This document shows positions 55,681-64,000 of a stretch of 64,000 nucleotides of DNA, piece by piece; the first letter of the stretch is position 1; every line of letters begins with the position of its first letter. The stretch spans positions 9,277,366-9,341,365 of the forward strand of contig NC_088777.1 in the NCBI RefSeq assembly GCF_954871325.1, given 5' to 3'. Origin of the DNA: Gordionus sp. m RMFG-2023 (taxonomy: Eukaryota > Nematomorpha > Gordioida > Chordodea > Parachordodidae). The notes beneath the pieces are model-generated. The model was not told where the DNA came from and made no database searches. It was given only the letters and a program-made list of their open reading frames with translations. A program made the position numbers and the translations under genes.

Positions 55681-57677
55681 ATCAATAAAAAAATATTCAA
55701 AAAATAACATTTTTAAATTTTAAGATTTTCATAATAAAACTAAAATGCCAGGAATATTTAAGTAGGAGGGCAAAAAGCTAAAAATATTTGTATACTATAG
55801 TAAATTAGAAAATTAACGCCATTTATTGGGTATTTATTGCTTATGTCATTATGTTTTTGCATATATATGTTATTATATATCTATAAATTGTGTTAATTAT
55901 TTTGGCGTTTTTTTGCATTTGTGATATTGTTTCATTCCACATGATCTTTTCGACATTTCGCATGCTTTCCTGGGTCATTTTGAGTGATTTTCTGTAATTA
56001 TAATATTTTAATTATAGAATTTTGAAATTTTTTCCTTGCTTTCATATTTTTGGTCTCCTTGCATTACTTTCTGTCATTTAGCGTGGTTTAGTAATTATTT
56101 TTTTTGCGTATTTTTTGAATTGTTTAGTTAAGTTTTGCATGATTTTTCCGGATAAACTATAGATACAACTTCCAAATTATGAATAAATATTAATTGTCAT
56201 CCTAAAAAATATAATATCATTATAGGCTAAAATATGATAGATTTACGATAAATGCTTAGTTACAATCTCCTTGGAAATTATTTTTTCTGACTGAATACTA
56301 ACATTATGACTGTAATAGAAATTTTAAAGGGAGAAAAATAATGAAAAACAAAAATATTTAAAATATCATCATGCCAACTCCAAAATGAAGGCTTAAAATT
56401 ATATTAATTTTTTTTAAAATATAATTCTTAATTATATAAAATAATTTTGCGATTTCCAAATTTCACTTAAAAGAATTTAAATAAAATAGAAATATATAGA
56501 AATATTGCATTCGGAATAATATAAATTTGCATCGAAAAAAATATATAAAATAACACAATAAAATATTTATTAAATTTGGACTTAATAAATTTTATTTGAC
56601 TTAAGAGTTGGTTTCCAAATGGTGTGCTAGCTTTTCTCCATTGATAAGCTTTCCCTAGAATATTATCTGTAATAACCAATTAACTTTAACAACACTAATA
56701 ATTTGGTATATTGCATTAAATTTCTAGTCACTGATTCCTCAATATTAAGCCATATTTTTCAAAAAAAACACGAGGCCAAAGTAAAAAAAATCTCAGTTAA
56801 AACCTAGGTTTAGCCGTTTTTTGGACTGCTAAAAATATGCAAAAACTGTTAAAAAAATAGAGCAATTACTCATTAACTATAAAGGAGAAAAGGATATATT
56901 GAAGGTATTCATTGTAAATAAAAAAATTGTGATTATCACAAATCCATAATGCCTATTGATATGGTTGGTAATGGATAAAAATTTGGCAGATTTATATTTA
57001 AATTTTTTTGTGTGGAGATATAATATATTGTAACGCTAAATATTCTACAAAAATTTGAATTCTTTTTTTTTTAGACCAGGTTGAAAGTGTATTTATAAGT
57101 ACTAACCCTCTCACGATCTAATTTGACATTATCAATGTATATGTTATATTATATTACCTTTGTAAACTAGTTTCATCGTTGTTTTTATTTTAATGTGTGC
57201 ATTTTTATATAATTTAATAGCAATAGGGTATGAAAATCAACTCAACCAATACTCTATATTACTCAATACGATGTTTATTCCAAAAGCGTAGACATAATTT
57301 CCAACTGCCTCTTTATGAAGACTGTTAGACATCCATTATACATCAAGTACCTTTGCAGTCTTTCAGCAATTGAATGCTCAATTCAGACACTAATTGATCC
57401 AAAGTCTTTTAATTTTTGTTTGACTACCTACAATTATTAATTAAATTTGACATAAAAATACAAATGCTAAATTAATTTGATTAACCCGTACAAGAATGCC
57501 CCGGGTAAAATGATATTAGACCAATATATTCTCGAACAAATAAACATCGGACAAAAATAGCCAAATTTTTTAATTTTTTTTTATTGTAATTAATTTCATC
57601 ACTTATTGAACCCTTTTCTGAAGCTAGACAGCGCAAGGAGCAGGTAAATAAACTAAGGGTTAGAGAGATGGTAGATA
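55681..57677. other. AT-rich region with one MITE-like segment
   Basis: 56740-56890 (CACGAGGCCAAAGT, CCTAGGTTTAGCCGTTTTTT, GACTGCTAAAAATATG) resembles 30250-30372. TTTAACAACACTA at 56685-56697 is an AACGGCTC-family end. No gene recognised. Confidence 0.45.
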
Positions 57678-57802
57678 GTAGTGTTATTAAACGGCTCGAT
57701 TTGACCTATTTTAAATTAAGATTTTAGTCAAGATAATAAAACTCAAGTCCTGGAGATTTCCATAATAGATGTTCAAATCTTCCTGTCATCTATGAGTATT
57801 AG
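57678..57802 (+). mobile_element. AACGGCTC-family MITE, left part only
   Basis: Starts TAGTGTTATTAAACGGCTCG and carries the family interior (CCATAATAGATGTTCAAATC). It is cut off where the GGCC-rich element begins at about 57800, so the latter probably inserted into it or deleted its right half. Confidence 0.6.
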
Positions 57803-58270
57803 CCTTAATGGGCCTGGCCGGCCCGAGGCCCGCATGTCCATACCCGGCCCATTATCATATTTTCTAGCAGGTCTGAGCCGGGCCTGGGTTTCTAAAAAAA
57901 ATTTTAATGGGCTTGGGCTGGGTTTGGCTGGGCTTGGGCCTAAAAATATTAAATTTAAATTTAGATTATTTAAAAAAATTACTTATTTAATAAAATATTG
58001 CCTTTTTTTCTTCTAATATTAATAAATTTCAGTATTGTAAACATAATGATTACCCAAATATATTTAAATATTGTTAATTTTCATTAAATAAAAAAAAGTA
58101 AAATATTTATATATGGGCTTGGGAAATTTTTGTGGAACTTATTATGGACTTGGGCCGGAATTGGAAATTATTTTTAATATTGGCCGGGCTTAGGCCAAAA
58201 AAAATTTTTTACTGCTGGCCTGGTCCGGGCTTGGTCAAAAAATTAAGGCCTATGAAGGTCTCTAATTAGG
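57800..58270. mobile_element. GGCC-rich palindromic element, copy 4 (longest)
   Basis: GGGCCTGGCCGGCCCGAGGC at the left and GGCCTGGTCCGGGCTTGGTC then GGCCTATGAAGGTCTCT at the right enclose AT-rich DNA homologous to 50505-50640. The 74-residue Gly/Leu-rich frame at 57792-58016 is a by-product of these repeats. Confidence 0.65.
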
Positions 58271-60844
58271 GCCAAGTTTTAATATACTAGTGTTTTAAAT
58301 TTAAAAATGAAATTAATTGGCTTTAACATCCTATGGTTCAAACGTATACAACCGGTACACCAAAAATATTTACTAGAGTAATTAGTATTTCTTTTTAATA
58401 TTCTAATACAGAAAGTCATTAACTCTGAGAAAAGAATAGTTAAAAAAAAATTTCTGGTGGAACAGAAAATAGCAGCCACAACTTTTATCATACACAGAAG
58501 TCTTATTACATCTTTATTGAATTTTTATTTTAATTTAACATGCTTACTAACCCATTTACTTCAAAAAATAATATCAAAAAAATAATAATTTACTATAACA
58601 TTATAAAATATGAAGATTTTTGAAGATCGTTGATCTAATATATTTTTAAATAAAAGATCTTCAAAGATTGCTTAAAATTTTTCTAAAATAAAAGATCTTC
58701 AAATTTTACGATCTTCAAAGAAGATTCTTGAAGATTGTTGCTCAAAATTTTTTGATTTTTTGTACAACTCTGCTTATAACTCTTTTACAATAAGAAAAAC
58801 ATAATTTCTTTCCGTAAAAGATAATAGCAATTGTCAAATTATAGCCAGGATTTTGGCAGAGAGGAGTCTATTAGATGAGTTTTTCACTATATAATTTATT
58901 AGAAGTTTTAGGTCAACCTTTTTGCCTATATTTAAAATAATTTTGGTTTCTCACTTTTTTCATAAAAATGTTTTTTTCCTAAAAATTTCAATTATACTTG
59001 TTATTTTAAAAAGTTATTATCTTTAACTAATTATTCTTTCAAGTTCTCCTTTGAAGATATATTGTGTGCTTTTTTAGGGGTGAGGGGGGTTTGGAGGGAT
59101 TTTAGCTTAAAATGATAATTACGGTAATAGGCAAATTTCCTAGGAGAGTATTTCCCCTTGTCCAACTCCCTGTCAACGCTTATCTATTAAAAATTAAGGT
59201 CTTAGACTGTGTCCTAGATTGGGTTAATACTTATCTTTCAAGTATAGACTAAATAACCAAAAAAGCAAGAGAAAAAAAAAGAAAGAAAGACAAAGAAAAA
59301 ACAGCAACAAAAACAAAAATAAACGATAAAAACTAGAATAAAATACGACAACCAAATATTAAAATGCACCAACATTGGGAGTCCGCGATTAAATACCATT
59401 TAGCCTATACTTAAAAGCAATAAAGTATCCAAATTAAGCCGACTTAGGACACGGCCCTAGAAAGGAAAAAATAAATATGTAAAATATTCGCTGTTACTCT
59501 CTTATATTAACATTTATGAAAATATCATGCATTCATTTAAATTAGTTTATAAACAGATAAATGTCCAAATTTCTCTCTAACATTACTTCAAATGACAACT
59601 TTTTACTATATCCAAATGTCTTAAAACTATTTTTCTAATTCCAAAGACGTGATGTTTAACTTGGCAATAAAATATTGTATTTTTTTTTGATAATTTTTTG
59701 TTTTTCTTGTAACGTAAAAATAATTACACTTTCTATTGCTTATTATACCTAAAGATTTTAGAGAACTTTTTTTTAAAACTAAAAACTTTTAATGGACTCA
59801 AAACAGAGTCTTTGATACTTTTAAAATATTTATCCCTTGTAAGAGTAAAATAATAATGGCAGTGCATTTTTTATAATTATCCGTGTTGATTAAATATTAA
59901 GGGAAGTAACATTTTACTAGCTTATAATTTCTTTTAACAAAAATTTTAAAATATAATATTATCTGAAATATTTTCACATTTTTTTCCCCAGCAGACATGA
60001 TGGGTTGGTATATGTCATGAGGCCTATTATATTTGGGTTGGTTGTTGTTTATGACTCAATGGATAGTTCGGTTTTAGGTTGCATTTTTGAGCCCAAGCCT
60101 TTGTCAGTTTACTGTCAAGCTAAACAGACCCAGAAAATTAATATCGTAAATCCCCCCACCCTCCTTAAAATTAGATCCTCCTGCCTGTAGTATAAATATA
60201 TCTTTTTTTAACTATCTTTTTTTATTTAATATTTCTTTTGATAATCATAGCATATATATTATAGAAGATTTGATTTAATATATTATATAATATATCTTTA
60301 ATCTTCAAAAATTCATAAATTAAAGCTGTTTATAAACTTCATTTATAGTAAGAAATGCATTTTTAAATGTCGTTAAAAGCAAATCAGCTGGACCCGCCCT
60401 TTTGGTAACACATATAATAATTATTCTCATGTTAAAGACTACTATTTAAATTGATAACTTTCTTCCTTATTATCTCGATGCCGGTAATTCTTTAATAAAG
60501 TTTACATCAGATATAGGAATAATATAAAATATTTTAATCGTGATATATGAGCCCTTTCGTCAAAGTTCAACAAAGTCACTAGGTATTCCTCACCTCCATC
60601 TAACTGGAATAAATTAGATTAAATTGGAAGAAAAATTAAAAATAAGGAGCCCTCTACACATTTGTGGGCAAGCTGCATATACATATCAATCCAAAAACTA
60701 TGATTTAAACATTTATAGGAAGATAAAATTTAGGCAAAGCAAAAGCCTATACTCGATAATTACATATTACATAATTACTTTATGAGATAAGAGAGTTAAA
60801 TAAGTAAATTCCGTTGGTATATGTTAGCATCAGTATCTACATGA
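58271..60844. other. Gene-poor region with a GAAGATCTT cluster
   Basis: 58606-58745 contains repeated GAAGATC and GATCTTCAAA words in both orientations, able to fold back on themselves. The rest is AT-rich without a recognised exon; a frame at 60005-60190 has no supporting features. Confidence 0.4.
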
Positions 60845-61045
60845 GCGGGGGTGGGGGGGGGGGGTAGGAACAGTTTGCATCCTAATATCTATAAAGGGGT
60901 AGGGGGTAGGTGGTAGTGGGTTGGGGTAGGCATTATGGGGGGTAGGCTATAATAATCTAGAAAATTTTCCATTACCATTTTAAATTATCTATGGATAACA
61001 TTTTGGTATTTTTAGGGGGGTAGATATATATTTTTGAGGGGGGTT
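60845..61045. repeat. G-rich block upstream of pyruvate kinase
   Basis: The plus strand holds about ten runs of three or more G in ~200 bases: GGGGGTGGGGGG, GGGGTAGGGGGTAGG, GTAGTGGGTTGGGG, GGGGGGTAGGC, GGGGGGTAG and GAGGGGGG. Such spacing could form G-quadruplexes. It ends about 0.5 kb before the first visible pyruvate kinase exon. Confidence 0.7.
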
Positions 61046-61562
61046 TGCATCCAGTGAATATACTGTCATGTAGACGCTGGTTAGCATTGAATAAATTTAA
61101 AGTCTTGTTATCATGTGGGCCATCTAAGATATAATTAATTAATAACTTTTTAATCTTGCTATTCCATTGACATTCCCAATTCCAATATATTTAAAATTTT
61201 GACTTATAAAATTTAAAATCTAATTGAAAAAAATAAATATTGGGAACCAACTTGTCATACATTTGGCATCTAACCTATTTAAAATTTTAAATTTTATAAT
61301 CCACCTTAAAATAACCTTATGGACTTGTTAAACAAAGGAATTGAATTCATAAAGCACAGCGTAAACTTTACATAATTTAATTAATAACTATAATATAATA
61401 AACTCTTTATATAATTTTAAATTTTGTATCAACCAATACAATATATGGTTATTAGTACATTTAGATGATAAATTTTTAAAATAAATTTTTTCACTTAGAA
61501 ATATTTTATTGAGTCATATTTATCACTATTTTATGTATAATATTTTAATCTTAATTTACCAG
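61046..61562. other. AT-rich DNA directly 5' of the visible PK exon
   Basis: No earlier exon was recognised. It ends with the acceptor TTTACCAG, so it is probably intron. Confidence 0.45.
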
Positions 61563-62699
61563 GATGCTAAGAAATGTGATAAATGTAAATGCGATAAAAA
61601 TAAGTGTGGTTGCTGTGATAATCATGATGTGGTAACTAGGTTGCAACATATGTGTAGTTTGGACATCAGACATCCACCCAGTATTATAAGAAAAACTTCT
61701 GTCATTTGCACTATAGGTATAATTTTGTCTATAATCATAATGCAATTTTATTAATAAATATTCATTTAGATCTTATTTTTTTGCCAAACTTTCAATCTTA
61801 TATTTTAATTACTACAATAAATTAGGCCCTGCCTGTAAAGATTTAGAGATGTTAAAAAAGATGATCAAATCAGGAATGAATGTAGCTCGAATGAATTTCT
61901 CTCATGGCACACATGAGGTAGAACATTATTGGTTTTATTTGTATATATGTATAGAGGTTACCTATTCAATAAAATATATCTATTATCTAGAATTAAAAAA
62001 AGATAGATGTATAGGTATAGAATTTAATCAAATAATTGAAAAGAATTAGATTAGAAAGTAAAGATACTTTTATAATAAACAGAAAATATGGATAATACAC
62101 ATTTTTGATTAATTAAATGATTATTTATTGACTATTTAGTATCATGCTGGGACAATAAAGCTTGTAAGGGAGGCTATTGCCTCCTTCGATCCCCCAGCTC
62201 CTGTAGCCATTGCCCTTGACACAAAAGGACCAGAAATTCGAACTGGGATGGCATCTGGAGGGGTTTAATTTAATTTTATCTTTAATTTCTTTTGTTTTTT
62301 AGGCCAAATTTATTTATATAAGGGTGGGAACAAAAGTATTATATTTAAAGGTCATGGCATGATTATAATTTTGAAGAAAGAATAGAAGTGGATGCTTATT
62401 TGTTTTTTTTTAGAAAATTGCAAAAGATTAGGGTTTTATAATTAAATAAATATGTAATATGATGAATGAATCAGTAAATTAAAGTATCAATAAGGTGATT
62501 TTTAATATATTATTAAAATAAGCATTTTTAAATATAGGAAATAGTATTGGTAGCTGGTGACCCTATCAAAATCAGCACAGACAAAGCTCATTTTGAAAAT
62601 GGCACTAAAGATCAAATCTACATGGATTATGTAAATTTGCCCAAAGTGATCTCTCCTGACCACAAGATTTTTATTGATGATGGACTGCTCTCTCTAAAG
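61563..62699 (+). CDS. PK: Pyruvate kinase, four N-terminal-half exons
   Basis: Cytosolic glycolytic enzyme transferring phosphate from phosphoenolpyruvate to ADP. Exons 61563-61716, 61826-61917, 62140-62262 and 62538-62699 have matching phases and GT/AG borders and give 177 residues. Family blocks are [41 protein letters not shown] (Asn, Ser and His of the active-site region), [15 protein letters not shown] (catalytic Asp and Arg), then B-domain sequence ending [12 protein letters not shown]. The remaining two thirds lie beyond the window or beyond a long intron. The exon at 61563 begins in phase 0 with [17 protein letters not shown], a Cys/Lys cluster not usual for pyruvate kinase; its upstream exon and start codon were not found. 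Introns are 109, 222 and 275 bases. Confidence 0.92.
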
Positions 62700-62869
62700 G
62701 TTGGTATATTATTTTATCAATAAAAAATAGTTATATTTTCTAAAAAAAATAAGGAATAAAAGAATAACAAATGGGATTCCAAATTTAGGGTAAAAATTGT
62801 TTTTATCTAATCTGATTAGTCATTGTTAGCATTATGGATTGATTTTTCAAAAGTATAAAATCTACTAGG

Positions 62870-63130
62870 CATGTACACAGTAGGAGGGGCAGGGGGTAAA
62901 TCATTTCCCAAAGTCAAAAAATCCAGATGCCAGCTAATAAAAATTCAAAAATACTACTGATTCCTTCCTTTTGTCGCATATATTTCAACTTTCATTTATT
63001 TATCACATTCACAGCAGATTACACTACTAATTTATCTTATGAATTAATATGATTTCAATTTCCCTTGGTATTATTACAACTAGTCTGTTAAGATGGCCTA
63101 GACCATTAAATTTTTTCACATACATTTTTG
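62870..63130 (-). repeat. MULE-like scrap in a pyruvate kinase intron
   Basis: AAAGTCAAAAAATCCAGATG matches the repeat at 6535-6555 within the MULE. Further right the minus strand reads KKFNGLGHLNRLVVII, similar to KKYNDLGQINVII of the MULE transposase, in the same relative order. A much decayed second copy is likely. Confidence 0.4.
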
Positions 63131-64000
63131 AATATATAAGCTTGCTTCATTATAAATAATTATATTGGGAATACAATTATAAATTAGTTTTCTTAATTTT
63201 TGAATAAATTTTGACAGTAGCATGAGCCAAAAATGTTAAAATAAAATTTACTTATCTTACAAAATTTTGAGTGGACCCATCTTGTTAAAATAGTTTTTTG
63301 TTGCATTATAGTGTGCACAAATTGAACGTTGCAATGCAGCATTTCAAAAAGCAAACAATGCATTTTAAATGCATTTGTTCAAATTGAGCACATTTCCGTT
63401 TTTCATTTTAAATAATTTTTTAAAAGACAAACTTGCTTGCGTTTTTTGAAACTTTTTAAATTTTGAAATGATAAAATTCTTCTAAAATAATTATTATTAA
63501 ATGATATAACAATATTTTTAGGACATGGAACGATGAAATTGCCGAAAGGTTTGCAGAAATGCCAAACTCATTTTCATGAGAAACTTCAAGTATCAGCTGA
63601 ATAAGGAGAAAATAGGAAAATCTACTTAATTAAATATTCATGTTATTTATTTTATTGGTAAGTTGATAATAACTACTTGGAAAATAAAGAGTAGGGCTGT
63701 GCCAATCCTCAAATTCTGTTCTGATGTTACTACAAAGCCTATCCAATATTGATCCAAAATTTATATTGATTTTACTTACCATCTATATTTGAATAAATTC
63801 CACAAAATATTTTACTATTCTTAAAAAATTATTTATTCTCAAAAAGTTAATTACCTTGTATAAAATATTAGAAATGTTAATTTTCAAGTGGAACTCAACA
63901 ACAAAAAAACCTAAAGTACTGAATGAATTTAATAGGTTAATAAATGTTTTGGAAGAAAGCCCATCTGGGATGTTGTAAAGCTAATTTATATTTTAGTTAG
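63131..64000. other. Intron or flank, no exon seen
   Basis: The next pyruvate kinase exon, expected to begin with a VKEKG-like block, was not found before the right edge. AT-rich DNA with a short AAATGCATTT-type palindrome near 63350-63380. Confidence 0.45.

Noticed and set aside
57792-58016. 74-residue Gly/Leu-rich frame
   Set aside because: Produced by the GGCC-rich repeat; continues into A/T-rich DNA with no conserved feature.
61551-61745. Minus-strand frame over the first visible pyruvate kinase exon
   Set aside because: Antisense to a conserved exon with supported splice sites.

Overview
The window is a strongly AT-rich (by eye about three quarters A+T), intron-containing eukaryotic chromosome segment. 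It encodes a synaptotagmin-type membrane protein, a PWP1-type WD40 protein and pyruvate kinase, and its mobile elements (Ty3/Gypsy, Helitron, MULE, restriction-like-endonuclease LINE, many short TIR elements) are typical of animals. I therefore read it as metazoan, probably a fast-evolving lineage because the host proteins are divergent. I cannot name the phylum. No prokaryotic gene organisation is present.

Layout. 1-3800: 3' part of a Ty3/Gypsy LTR retrotransposon (gag tail, pol), followed by tandem repeats and a GC-richer zinc-knuckle ORF (4888-5403). 6035-8604: a decayed MULE DNA transposon with ~300-bp terminal inverted repeats, followed by a PHD-finger remnant. 9437-25098 (+): a PWP1-like gene in at least eight exons. 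Its first visible intron is 11.1 kb and holds two head-to-head Helitron copies flanked by a ~200-bp direct repeat. One Helitron arm carries a young, non-coding LTR element primed by tRNA-His. 25811-29684 (-): a synaptotagmin-like gene in seven exons, convergent with PWP1. The exon phases of both genes close exactly.

30000-46700 is a gene-poor stretch of AT-rich DNA holding short TIR elements, a 400-bp GAAAA polypurine block and a decayed LINE copy. 46740-49483 (-) is a much better preserved, GC-rich copy of the same LINE family, and a third, decayed copy lies in a PWP1 intron. 49500-61560 is again gene-poor, with a dispersed family of GGCC-rich palindromic elements. 61563-62699 (+) holds four internal exons of pyruvate kinase, which runs off the right edge. 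Its visible N-terminus carries an unusual cysteine-lysine cluster, and a G-rich block lies about 0.5 kb upstream of the first visible exon.

The three host genes are unrelated housekeeping or secretory genes: ribosome biogenesis, membrane traffic and glycolysis. I see no sign that they work together. The novelty of the window lies in the nested architecture of the large PWP1 intron, the unusual features of the synaptotagmin and pyruvate kinase genes, and several short element families seen in multiple copies.
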